From: Streptomyces chartreusis | GTDB lineage: Bacteria; Actinomycetota; Actinomycetes; Streptomycetales; Streptomycetaceae | NCBI RefSeq assembly: GCF_008704715.1 | Contig: NZ_CP023689.1 | Location: forward strand, 7,564,001-7,628,000 | DNA: 64,000 nucleotides | Direction of reading: 5' to 3' | Shown here: piece by piece, positions 18,264 to 25,416 of the stretch | Layout: every line of letters starts with the position of its first letter | How positions within the stretch are numbered: the stretch's first letter is position 1 | Program-made: the position numbers and the translations under genes | The notes under the pieces: generated by a model | Seen by the model: the letters and a program-made list of their open reading frames with translations, nothing else | The model's database searches: none | Told to the model about the DNA's origin: nothing

Positions 18264-18869
18264 GTGGAGTCCACGGGCGGTACCTCCGCACCGCCGCCTG
18301 CCGACGCGGAGGTGCACCGGCGGCTGGTGTACGGTGACGAGTCCGCGCTGGCCGAGGTGTACGCGGCGTACGGCGGGCTGGTGCGCCGGGTCGCCGTGCG
18401 CGTGACACGCTCCCCGGCCGCCGCCGAGGACGTGGCGCAGGAGGTCTTCGCCCACCTGTGGAGCCGGCCCTACACCTTCGACGCGAGCCGTGGCTCGCTG
18501 CGCACCTGGCTGTCCCTGCTCGCCCACCGGCGGGCCGTGGACTGGGTGCGCGGCGAGGCCCGGCACCGCAAGGACGCGGGCGCCGACGACTCCGCCCTCC
18601 AGGCGATCCCCGACGCCGGGCCCGGCCCCGACGAGACGGTCGTCGACCGCGAGCGCTCCCTGCTGCTGCACACCGCCCTCGCCGAACTCCCGCAGCCGCA
18701 GCGCGAGGTCGTGCACCTCGCCTACTTCGCCGGCCGCACCTACCGCCAGGCCGCCGTCGAGCTGGGCATACCCGAGGGCACCGCCAAGACCCGGCTGCGC
18801 AGCGCCCTGCGCTCCTTGGCGGAAACTTTGGCCGACCCGCCCGACCCCGCGCTCGAAAGGGGCGCATGA
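18264..18869 (+). CDS. ECF RNA polymerase sigma factor
   Basis: A 201-residue ECF sigma factor read from a GTG that follows AGGAAGG. Region 2 is visible as VYAAYGGLVRRVAVRVTRS through EDVAQEVFAHLWSRPYTFD and WLSLLAHRRAVDWVR; region 4 is ALAELPQPQREVVHLAYFAGRTYRQAAVELGIPEGTAKTRLRSALRSL (split here: AVELGIPEGTAKTRLR is the DNA-binding helix-turn-helix). It resembles the SigK/SigL-type ECF group. The gene 48 bases downstream encodes a zinc-finger protein likely to be its anti-sigma factor, so the pair forms a regulatory unit. Targets are not visible here. Confidence 0.92.
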   Translation: MESTGGTSAPPPADAEVHRRLVYGDESALAEVYAAYGGLVRRVAVRVTRSPAAAEDVAQEVFAHLWSRPYTFDASRGSLRTWLSLLAHRRAVDWVRGEARHRKDAGADDSALQAIPDAGPGPDETVVDRERSLLLHTALAELPQPQREVVHLAYFAGRTYRQAAVELGIPEGTAKTRLRSALRSLAETLADPPDPALERGA

Positions 18870-18917
18870 TGGCGAGAGGGGTACCCGCAGGCAACGGGCA
18901 CGCAGAGGAGGGACGCG

Positions 18918-19919
18918 ATGACCGACGGGCACGAGGCCGTGACTGATCTGCTGGCCGCCTGGGCCTTCGGCGCCCTCGACCCGGCCGAGGCGGAGACGGT
19001 GTCGGCGCACCTGGCCGGCTGCGAGAGCTGTGCCGCCGAGGCGGCGAGGCTGAAGGAGACCGTACGGCTGCTCGACGGGCCGCCGCTCACCGCTCCCACC
19101 CGGTCGCCCGACGGAGTGCTCTCCCTCGCCCTGCGCACCCGGGCCCCCCTCGCCCACGTCGCCGCGCACGCCGCCCCCTACGCCGCCGCGGTCGCCGGGC
19201 TCAAGGCGCTGCTGCCGGAGCTGGCGGGCCGCTGGACCACACCCGTCGTGCACGACTGGGACGCGCACGCCACCGTCGCCCACCTCCTGGCCGCCGACGA
19301 GCACCTGGCCGGCCGGCTCGGCGTCGACGCGCGCGTGCCGCCCTCGCACATCGAGGAGGGCGCGCACTGGGAGGACGCCTGGAACCGCCGCAGCGCCGAC
19401 GTCATCGCGCACGAGCACGGCCGTACGCCCGAGGAGACCGTCGCCGACTGGGCCGCGCAGGCCGGGCAGCTGCTCGGCACGCCCGAGGCGCGGGACGCCG
19501 AACTCGCCGCGCGGGCCGTGACCTTGATGGGGATGCGGCTGCCCGTCGCCGACCACTTCCTGGTGCGCGGGTTCGAGACGTGGATCCACACCGACGACCT
19601 CGGCCGCGCGCTCGGCCTCGCCGTCCCGCTGCCGCCGCCGGAGCACCTTCAGCGGCTGGTCCGCCTCGCCGTCCGCGTCCTCGGACTGGCCCTGGGACCG
19701 ACCGCGCCCCCGGTGCTGTTCTCGGTCACCGGGGGCGAGGAGTGGGTGCTGGGTTCCGCGGACGAGCCCGTACAGGCCGAACTCAGCCTCGATCCGTACG
19801 ACTTCTGCCTGCTGGTCGGCGGACGGTACACGCCGCAGGCGGTGCCGCGGGGAACCACGGGCGACGCGGCCGCCGTACGGAACGTACTGGAGCGGGCCGC
19901 GTCGCTTGCGTGGCTGTGA
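18918..19919 (+). CDS. Anti-sigma factor candidate: zinc finger fused to mycothiol-dependent maleylpyruvate isomerase-like domain
   Basis: A 333-residue cytoplasmic protein with two modules. Residues 1-50 carry an anti-sigma zinc-finger: His31-x3-Cys35-x2-Cys38 in HLAGCESCAAE, the ZAS signature. Residues about 80-310 resemble the DinB-fold, mycothiol-dependent maleylpyruvate isomerase (MDMPI) family, with HDWDAHATVAHLLAADEHLAG and VADHFLVRGFETWIHTDDLGRAL contributing metal-binding histidines. There is no membrane segment. It directly follows an ECF sigma factor gene, so it is the probable anti-sigma factor, and the fused domain suggests that thiol or metal state could control sigma release. 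The regulatory mechanism is an inference. Confidence 0.85.
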   Translation: MTDGHEAVTDLLAAWAFGALDPAEAETVSAHLAGCESCAAEAARLKETVRLLDGPPLTAPTRSPDGVLSLALRTRAPLAHVAAHAAPYAAAVAGLKALLPELAGRWTTPVVHDWDAHATVAHLLAADEHLAGRLGVDARVPPSHIEEGAHWEDAWNRRSADVIAHEHGRTPEETVADWAAQAGQLLGTPEARDAELAARAVTLMGMRLPVADHFLVRGFETWIHTDDLGRALGLAVPLPPPEHLQRLVRLAVRVLGLALGPTAPPVLFSVTGGEEWVLGSADEPVQAELSLDPYDFCLLVGGRYTPQAVPRGTTGDAAAVRNVLERAASLAWL

Positions 19920-19937
19920 AACGCACCTGCGCGAGGC

Positions 19938-20840
19938 TCACTTCACGGGCGTGAAGTCCCGTGCCCCGATGAACTCCGGACGCCGGATCGGAGCGGCGAA
20001 GGGCTCCACGGCCGCGTTGTCCACGCTGTTGAACACGATGAACACGTTGCTGCGCGGGAACGGCGTGATGTTGTCGCCGGAGCCGTGCATGCAGTTGCAG
20101 TCGAACCAGGTCGCCGAACCGGCCTTGCCCGTGAAGAGCTTGATGCCGTACTCGGAGGCCATCTTCGTCAGCGCCTCGTCCGACGGCGTACCCGCGTCCT
20201 GCATCTGGAGGGACTGCTTGTAGTTGTCCTTCGGAGTGGCCCCCGCGCACCCGAGGAAGGTCCGGTGCGAGCCGGGCATGATCATCAGCCCGCCGTTGGT
20301 GTCGTGGTTCTCGGTCAGCGCGATCGAGACGGACACCGTCCGCATGTTCGGCAGACCGTCCTCGGCGTGCCAGGTCTCGAAGTCCGAGTGCCAGTAGAAC
20401 CCGCTGGCCCCGAAGCCCGGCTTGACGTTGATCCGCGACTGGTGGACGTACACGTCCGAACCGAGGATCTGCCGCGCCCGGCCCACGACGCGCTCGTCGC
20501 GCACCAGCGCGGCGAACACCTCGCTGAGCTTGTGCACCTCGAAGACGGACCGGATCTCCTTGGACTTCGGCTCGATGATCGACCGCTCGTCCGCGCGGAT
20601 CGCCGGGTCGGCGATCAGCCGCTCCAGCTCGCGGTGGTACACGTCCACCTCGTCCGCGCCGATCAGCTGGTCGACGGCGAGGAAGCCGTCACGCTCGAAC
20701 GACTGGAGGTCGCCGGCCGGGATCGGCCCCGGAGTGCCGGGGGCACCCCATACGACGGGGTCCTGGCGCGGCGTCGACACCTCGGTGGCGCCGCGGCTGG
20801 GGTAGAGATCGGTGACGTTTCCGGTCATGGCGGTGGTCAT
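19938..20840 (-). CDS. ectD: Ectoine hydroxylase
   Basis: A 300-residue Fe(II)/2-oxoglutarate dioxygenase that converts ectoine to 5-hydroxyectoine in the cytoplasm. The iron-binding HxD is in FYWHSDFETWHAEDG and the distal histidine in MIMPGSHRTFLGC; the length and the conserved FYWHSDFETWH stretch are diagnostic for EctD. It is the last gene of ectABCD, seven bases after ectC, with GGAGG upstream of its ATG. It ends 18 bases from the convergent anti-sigma gene with no terminator visible between them. Confidence is high because all four ect genes are in order. Confidence 0.97.
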   Translation of the reverse strand: MTTAMTGNVTDLYPSRGATEVSTPRQDPVVWGAPGTPGPIPAGDLQSFERDGFLAVDQLIGADEVDVYHRELERLIADPAIRADERSIIEPKSKEIRSVFEVHKLSEVFAALVRDERVVGRARQILGSDVYVHQSRINVKPGFGASGFYWHSDFETWHAEDGLPNMRTVSVSIALTENHDTNGGLMIMPGSHRTFLGCAGATPKDNYKQSLQMQDAGTPSDEALTKMASEYGIKLFTGKAGSATWFDCNCMHGSGDNITPFPRSNVFIVFNSVDNAAVEPFAAPIRRPEFIGARDFTPVK

Positions 20841-20847
20841 GGGGTTC

Positions 20848-21252
20848 TCACACCTCCTCGGGCTCGGTGAGCAGCGGGTACACCCCGTTCTCGTCGTGGT
20901 CCTCGCGGCCGGTCACGGGCGGGTTGAAGACACAGATGCAGCGGAAGTCCTCCTTCACCCGCAGCGTGTGCCTCTCGTGGCCGTCCAGGAGGTACATGGT
21001 CCCGGGCGTGATGACGTGCGTCAGCCCGGTCTCGTGGTCGGTCAGCTCGGCCTCGCCCTCGACGCAGACGACGGCCTCGATGTGGTTCGCGTACCACATC
21101 GACGTCTCCGTACCCGCGTACAGGATCGTCTCGTGCAGCGAGAAGCCGACCTTCTCCTTCGCGAGGACGATGCGCTTGCTCTCCCAGGTGCCGGACGCCG
21201 ATTTCACATGGCGGTCGGTGCCTTCGATGTCCTTGAACGAACGGACGATCAC
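20848..21252 (-). CDS. ectC: L-ectoine synthase
   Basis: A 134-residue cupin enzyme that closes N-gamma-acetyl-diaminobutyrate to ectoine. The sequence MIVRSFKDIEGTDRHV, then HIEAVVCVEGEAELTD and PGTMYLLDGHERHTLR, matches the EctC cupin core including metal-binding residues. Translation starts at GTG 21252. Length is normal for the family. It is third in the ectABCD order; the 102-base gap from ectB contains a strong hairpin (21301-21331) that may influence relative expression. Confidence 0.97.
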   Translation of the reverse strand: MIVRSFKDIEGTDRHVKSASGTWESKRIVLAKEKVGFSLHETILYAGTETSMWYANHIEAVVCVEGEAELTDHETGLTHVITPGTMYLLDGHERHTLRVKEDFRCICVFNPPVTGREDHDENGVYPLLTEPEEV

Positions 21253-21300
21253 GGTGCTGCGATGCCTCCTAGGTGGGGGTGTACTCGGTGCACCCGGCCG

Positions 21301-21331
21301 GACGGACGGCCCATCGGGCGGGCCGTCCGTC
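21301..21331 (-). other. 12-bp hairpin in the ectB-ectC spacer
   Basis: GACGGACGGCCC (21301-21312) and GGGCCGTCCGTC (21320-21331) form a perfect 12-bp stem with a 7-base loop, in a spacer where the other ect junctions are only 7 and 31 bases. No T-run follows on the minus strand. It could be a partial terminator, an RNase stop or an mRNA stabiliser that sets ectAB versus ectCD dosage. Confidence 0.7.
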
Positions 21332-21354
21332 GGCCAGGGGTCTTTCGGCGCCCG

Positions 21355-22626
21355 TCAGGCGGTCTCGGTGACGGCGCGGGCCAGGACGCGGAGCCCCTCG
21401 TCGAGCTCGTCCGGGGTGATGGTGAGGGCGGGCAGCAGTTTGATGACCTCGCTCTCGGGGCCGGACGTCTCCACGAGCAGTCCGAGCTCGAAGGCGCGGC
21501 GCGCGACCCGGCCGGCCCGCTCCTTGTCGTGGAACTCCATGCCCCAGACCAGCCCGCGGCCCCGGTACTCCTTCACATCGGCGAGGTTCTCCTCGCAGAT
21601 GGCGATCAGGCCCTGCTCGACCTGCTCACCGCGGGCCCGGGTCTGCTTCTCCATCGCGCTGCCGTCGGCCCAGTAGGACTCCAGGGCGGCGGTGGCCGTG
21701 ACGAAGGCGGGGTTGTTGCCGCGGAAGGTGCCGTTGTGCTCGCCCGGCTCCCAGATGTCCAGCTCGGGCTTGAACAGGCACAGCGACATGGGCAGTCCGT
21801 AGCCGCTGATGGACTTGGACACGGTGACGATGTCGGGGGTGATGCCCGCCTCCTCGAACGAGAAGAAGGCACCCGTACGCCCGCAGCCCATCTGGATGTC
21901 GTCGACGATGAGCAGCATGTCCTGGCGCTCGCACAGCTCGGACAGCGCGCGCAGCCACTCCGGGCGCGCCACGTTGATGCCGCCCTCGCCCTGCACGGTC
22001 TCCACGATCACGGCGGCCGGCTTGTTGAGGCCGGAACCCTGGTCCTCCAGGAGCCGCTCGAACCACAGGAAGTCCTCGACCGTGCCGTCGAAGTAGTTGT
22101 CGAACGGCATGGGGGTGCCGTGCACCAGCGGGACGCCGGCGCCGGCCCGCTTGAAGGCGTTGCCGGTGACGGCGAGCGAGCCCAGGGACATGCCGTGGAA
22201 GGCGTTGGTGAAGGAGACGATGGCCTCGCGGCCCTTCACCTTGCGCGCCAGTTTCAGCGCGGACTCCACGGCGTTGGTGCCGGTCGGGCCCGGGAACATG
22301 ACCTTGTACGGCAGGTCGCGCGGGCGCAGCACCAGGTCCTGGAAGGTCTGCAGGAAGGCCCGCTTGGCGCTGGTGGACATGTCGAGTCCGTGCGTGACGC
22401 CGTCACGCTCCAGGTAGTCGATCAACGCCCGTTTCAGCACGGGGTTGTTGTGCCCGTAGTTCAGCGAACCCGCGCCGGCGAAGAAGTCCAGGTACTCGTG
22501 GCCGTCCTCGTCGTACATACGGCTGCCCCGCGCGCGGTCGAAGACTGTGGGCCAGCCGCGGCAGTAGCTGCGCACCTCGGACTCGAGGGTCTCGAAGACG
22601 CTGAGGTCGGGCTGGGTGATGGTCAC
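21355..22626 (-). CDS. ectB: Diaminobutyrate-2-oxoglutarate transaminase
   Basis: A 423-residue class III aminotransferase that makes L-2,4-diaminobutyrate from aspartate semialdehyde with glutamate as donor, the first committed step to ectoine. Features: FFAGAGSLNYGHNNP, GPTGTNAVESALKLARK, the cofactor region VDDIQMGCGRTGAFFSFE and the Schiff-base lysine in VTVSKSISGYGLPMS, all EctB hallmarks. The GTG start at 22626 follows GAGGAGCG, and length fits the family. It lies between ectA and ectC on the minus strand. Confidence 0.97.
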   Translation of the reverse strand: MTITQPDLSVFETLESEVRSYCRGWPTVFDRARGSRMYDEDGHEYLDFFAGAGSLNYGHNNPVLKRALIDYLERDGVTHGLDMSTSAKRAFLQTFQDLVLRPRDLPYKVMFPGPTGTNAVESALKLARKVKGREAIVSFTNAFHGMSLGSLAVTGNAFKRAGAGVPLVHGTPMPFDNYFDGTVEDFLWFERLLEDQGSGLNKPAAVIVETVQGEGGINVARPEWLRALSELCERQDMLLIVDDIQMGCGRTGAFFSFEEAGITPDIVTVSKSISGYGLPMSLCLFKPELDIWEPGEHNGTFRGNNPAFVTATAALESYWADGSAMEKQTRARGEQVEQGLIAICEENLADVKEYRGRGLVWGMEFHDKERAGRVARRAFELGLLVETSGPESEVIKLLPALTITPDELDEGLRVLARAVTETA

Positions 22627-22657
22627 GACGAATCGCTCCTCGTTGCGTGGGGGGTGT

Positions 22658-23164
22658 TCAGAGGGACAGGGGGCCGATGCGGTACAGCACTTCGGGGGCG
22701 TGCGGTCCGTCCGGGAACAGGTCGGTGGGGAAGAGCACGTCCCGCTCCAGGGCGGCGCCGTGCCGCTCGGCGAAGGAGTCGAACAGCCGATCGGATGCGG
22801 TGTTGCCGGGCGTGATGGTGGTCTCGATGCTCGTGATGCCGTACTCGCCGCTGACCCGCGCGACCAGTCCGTCGAGCAGCGCGGCGGCGATGCCGCGGCC
22901 GCGGTACGCGTCGTCCACGGCCACCTGCCAGACGAGGAGGGTGCGGGGGCGGTCCGGGCGTACGTACCCGGTGACGAAGCCGACCGGCTCCCCGCGCTCG
23001 TCGCGCGCGACGGCCGACGTGCCGGCGAAGTCGCGGCACCACAGCAGATAGCTGTACGACGAGTTGAGGTCGAGGGCTTCGGAGTCTCTGGCAATACGCC
23101 ACAGCGCGGCCCCGTCGGCCACCGCCGGACGGTCGATTTGCAGGTCTGCTTGTGCGGCAGTCAT
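22658..23164 (-). CDS. ectA: Diaminobutyrate acetyltransferase
   Basis: A 168-residue GNAT enzyme that acetylates the gamma-amino group of diaminobutyrate. The LNSSYSYLLWCRDFAGTSAVA region and the acetyl-CoA motif VDDAYRGRGIAAALLDGLV match EctA, as does TTITPGNTASDRLFDSFAERHGA. I take the ATG at 23164; no strong ribosome binding site is visible, so initiation may be weak or leader-dependent. It is the first gene of the ectABCD operon, and its upstream region carries the repeats listed separately, consistent with osmotic or nitrogen control. Confidence 0.95.
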   Translation of the reverse strand: MTAAQADLQIDRPAVADGAALWRIARDSEALDLNSSYSYLLWCRDFAGTSAVARDERGEPVGFVTGYVRPDRPRTLLVWQVAVDDAYRGRGIAAALLDGLVARVSGEYGITSIETTITPGNTASDRLFDSFAERHGAALERDVLFPTDLFPDGPHAPEVLYRIGPLSL

Positions 23165-23266
23165 GCGAATTGAATTTACGGGGGAAAATTCGAAATTGCA
23201 TGGCCGCGTGGGGTTACGTATGGCACTCGGATGTGTTATCACGCGGGCGCGAGGTAGGTGCTCCGT

Positions 23267-23303
23267 GCCCCTTATTACGCCCCATTTTGCCCCCTTAATA
23301 CCG
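23267..23303. promoter_or_regulatory. Three phased CCCC-AT repeats upstream of ectA
   Basis: On the + strand CCCCTTATTACG (from 23268), CCCCATTTTGC (from 23280) and CCCCTTAATACC (from 23291) follow one another at 12- and 11-base steps, one helical turn each, about 104-140 bases before the ectA ATG. The block is locally AT-rich in a GC-rich genome. The array suggests a tandem-binding regulator and/or a promoter. The rest of the 23165-23470 spacer holds the two elements listed next and nothing coding that I can support. Confidence 0.55.
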
Positions 23304-23329
23304 CACAAAACGGGCACAGTGTGGAACGC

Positions 23330-23345
23330 GTCACAGGCGTGTAAC
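23330..23345. promoter_or_regulatory. GlnR-like half-site pair upstream of ectA
   Basis: GTCAC (23330-23334), six bases, then GTAAC (23341-23345): two gTnAC elements with the n6 spacing of actinobacterial GlnR boxes. The second element lacks the usual GaAAC form, so this is a weak match. I recall GlnR control of ectABCD being reported in S. coelicolor, which makes it worth testing. Confidence 0.35.
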
Positions 23346-23353
23346 TTGTAGGA

Positions 23354-23376
23354 GACCGGACCGAATTAGTCCGGTC
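23354..23376 (-). terminator. Hairpin downstream of the DinB-like gene
   Basis: GACCGGAC (23354-23361) and GTCCGGTC (23369-23376) form a perfect 8-bp stem with an AT-rich 7-base loop. It lies about 95 bases past the DinB-like stop on the minus strand and about 190 bases before ectA, so it may terminate readthrough into the ect operon; a protein-binding palindrome is the alternative. Confidence 0.5.
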
Positions 23377-23470
23377 GGCGTTCGCGAAATCTTTGCGTTT
23401 AGGTTCGAAGAAAGCGGGCAGAAGAGTATGGGGAGCTGCCCTGGAAAAGAATTCCAGAATTACCCTGAAT

Positions 23471-24004
23471 TCAGGCTCCGGTAACTCCGTCGATGTGCAC
23501 CCGCAGAATGTCGGCGTGACCGTTGTGCCGCGCGTACTCCTCGACCATGTGCACGAACACCCACCGCAGACTGACCTCCGCCCCTGCCATCGGCCCCTCC
23601 CCGATCCGCCCCACGCTCTCCAGCGTCCGCCCGGCACACACCTCACGCCCGCGGACGATCTCCCGCCGCCAGACGTCCAGCGCCTCACGGATCCCGCGCC
23701 CGGGCTCGAGCCCGTACCCGCTCACGTTGCCCTCGCCGTACACCGGCGGCAGCTCGACCCCGCCCGCCGCCCGCTGGAACCAGTTCCGCTCGCACTCCGC
23801 GAGATGCTGCACCAGCCCGAGCAGCGTCAACTCCGACGGTCCTGCCGCCGCGCTCCGCACCTGCGCGTCGTCCAGCCCCGCGCACTTGAGCTCCAGCGTC
23901 GCCCGATGGAAGTCGAGCCAGCTCTCGAGCATGGCTCGCTCGTCACCGGTCATGAGGGGGATGGGGCGGCCGTCGGGGAGGTTCTGGGGGAGGTCGGTGG
24001 TCAT
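23471..24004 (-). CDS. DinB/DUF664-family putative metal-dependent thiol transferase
   Basis: A 177-residue four-helix-bundle protein of the DinB superfamily, DUF664 branch. Likely metal ligands are the histidines in LGLVQHLAECERNWF and in EEYARHNGHADILR, the conserved pattern of this family in actinobacteria, where relatives act as mycothiol- or bacillithiol-dependent transferases. The ATG at 24004 is the most natural start, though it lacks a clear ribosome binding site. It is the first gene downstream of the class V aminotransferase on the same strand (104-base gap). The stop codon lies within the palindrome CCTGAATTCAGG (23464-23475). Substrate unknown. Confidence 0.82.
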   Translation of the reverse strand: MTTDLPQNLPDGRPIPLMTGDERAMLESWLDFHRATLELKCAGLDDAQVRSAAAGPSELTLLGLVQHLAECERNWFQRAAGGVELPPVYGEGNVSGYGLEPGRGIREALDVWRREIVRGREVCAGRTLESVGRIGEGPMAGAEVSLRWVFVHMVEEYARHNGHADILRVHIDGVTGA

Positions 24005-24042
24005 AGGGGGAGCGTGGCACGGACCCGATCGGCCATCCAGCC

Positions 24043-24058
24043 CCTCCGGCGTCGGAGG
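24043..24058 (-). terminator. Weak hairpin after the class V aminotransferase gene
   Basis: CCTCCG-GCGT-CGGAGG (24043-24058) is a 6-bp stem with a tetraloop, about 50 bases downstream of the aminotransferase stop on the minus strand and just before the DinB-like start. It may attenuate readthrough; no T-run follows. Confidence 0.35.
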
Positions 24059-24108
24059 AAGGGGGCGATCGGGGTCGAGGGGGCCGAGCGGGTCGAGGGG
24101 CGTAGCGG

Positions 24109-25212
24109 CTAGCGCCAGTCGCCCGCGTCCGCCGCTCGGAGCGCCGCCTCCACGTTCACGGCCAGGCCCTTCTCGGCCAGCGCGGCGCCCAGGGCCGCCA
24201 GGGAGCCGCGGACTGCGCCCGCCGTCGCGTCCGCTCCGTAGTGGTTGACCCGCACCATCTCCTTGGCCAGGGCTCCGCCGCCCGCCGCCAGCGGCAGTGC
24301 GGGATCCGAGGTCAGGGCCCGGGACACCAGTTCCGAGGCCACCACGCCCGCCGGCACCCGCAGTGTCGTCGCGACGGGAGCCGCGTCCCGTTCGTCGGAG
24401 ACATACGGCTCCAAGCCTCCGCCCAGCGCCACCGCGCCGGCACGGGTCGAGCGGGCAGCGGTCCGGTGGCGGTTCATCACCGTCTCCAGCCCGTCGCCCT
24501 CGATCCGCTCCACGCACGCCTCCAGCGCGAGCATCTCCAGCTGTGCGGGAGCGTGCAGCAGCGCCTTGCGGCCGCCGTCGACCCACCGCTCCTTCCAGTC
24601 GAGCAGCGACAGGTACGACCGCCGCGGCGCCCCCGGATTCGCCGCCATGCGATCCCACGCCCGCGCGCTCACCGACACCGCCGACACCCCGGCCGGCCCG
24701 CCCATCGCCTTCTGCGCCCCGATGACGCACAGGTCCACGCCCCACGCGTCCGGCAGCACCGGCTCGGCCCCGATCGACGCCACCGCGTCCAGGTAGAACA
24801 GCGCCCCGTGCTCCCGCACGACCTCGCCGATCTCCGCGACGGGATTGGTGTTGCCGGTGGCCGCCTCCGCGTGCACCAGGGACACGAAGTCGATCTCCGG
24901 GTGCTCGGCGAAGGCCGCACGGATCTGCTCCGCCGTGACCGCCGTGTGGAAGGGCACCGCCAGATCGATCACGGTCGCTCCGCAGTCCCGCAGCCAGTCC
25001 CCGAAGGTCTGCCCGTACGGGCCCGTGATCACGTTCAGCGCGGTCGTGCCCGGCCCGGCCGTCCCGCGGATCGCCCCCTCCAGCGGCAGCAGCGCCTCGC
25101 CCTGCATGATCACGACGTCCTGCCGCGTCCCGAGCAGCCGCGCCACCCGGTCCTCGATGGCCGCGAATCGGGCCGCGCTCAGCGGTGCCAGGTCCAGGAA
25201 GGGGTGGGTCAC
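24109..25212 (-). CDS. Class V PLP aminotransferase (alanine-glyoxylate/serine-pyruvate type)
   Basis: A 367-residue fold-type I PLP enzyme. Recognisable are GEALLPLEGAIRGTAGPGTTALNVITGPYG near the N-terminus (split: MQGEALLPLEGAIRG and NVITGPYGQTFGDWL), HAEAATGNTNPV for substrate/cofactor contact, FYLDAVASIGAEP with the cofactor-binding Asp, and the Schiff-base lysine in CVIGAQKAMGGPAGV. These fit alanine-glyoxylate or serine-pyruvate transaminases. Start GTG 25212 is chosen because MTHPFLDLAPL aligns with the family start. It is divergent from an amino-acid ABC importer, about 200 bases away, so it may act on the imported amino acid; this link is inferred. Confidence 0.85.
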   Translation of the reverse strand: MTHPFLDLAPLSAARFAAIEDRVARLLGTRQDVVIMQGEALLPLEGAIRGTAGPGTTALNVITGPYGQTFGDWLRDCGATVIDLAVPFHTAVTAEQIRAAFAEHPEIDFVSLVHAEAATGNTNPVAEIGEVVREHGALFYLDAVASIGAEPVLPDAWGVDLCVIGAQKAMGGPAGVSAVSVSARAWDRMAANPGAPRRSYLSLLDWKERWVDGGRKALLHAPAQLEMLALEACVERIEGDGLETVMNRHRTAARSTRAGAVALGGGLEPYVSDERDAAPVATTLRVPAGVVASELVSRALTSDPALPLAAGGGALAKEMVRVNHYGADATAGAVRGSLAALGAALAEKGLAVNVEAALRAADAGDWR

Positions 25213-25347
25213 GACGGGCTCTCTTCGCTCAGGGATCGACGCCACGAGCGTAACCGGGCGGTAACCGGGCACCCCGACACCCCGCCCCGGGCGCCATACA
25301 GGGCATCTGGCACCCGACTTCTTAGGTCGAACGGCCACAGAGCCATC

Positions 25348-25383
25348 GGTTTGGTTTGAGGAGCCCAAACCTTTCCTTATAAT
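25348..25383 (+). promoter_or_regulatory. Promoter with palindrome over the -35 region, for the amino-acid ABC importer
   Basis: A perfect TATAAT lies at 25378-25383 with TTGAGG 16 bases upstream (25356-25361), an unusually canonical sigma-70 type promoter for this GC content. The inverted repeat GGTTTGG (25348-25354) and CCAAACC (25365-25371) brackets the -35 hexamer, as a repressor operator would. The transporter start codon is about 34 bases downstream of the -10. Confidence 0.65.
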
Positions 25384-25416
25384 CGGAACCCAATGTTCCC
25401 TCACAGGAGGCCCCCC

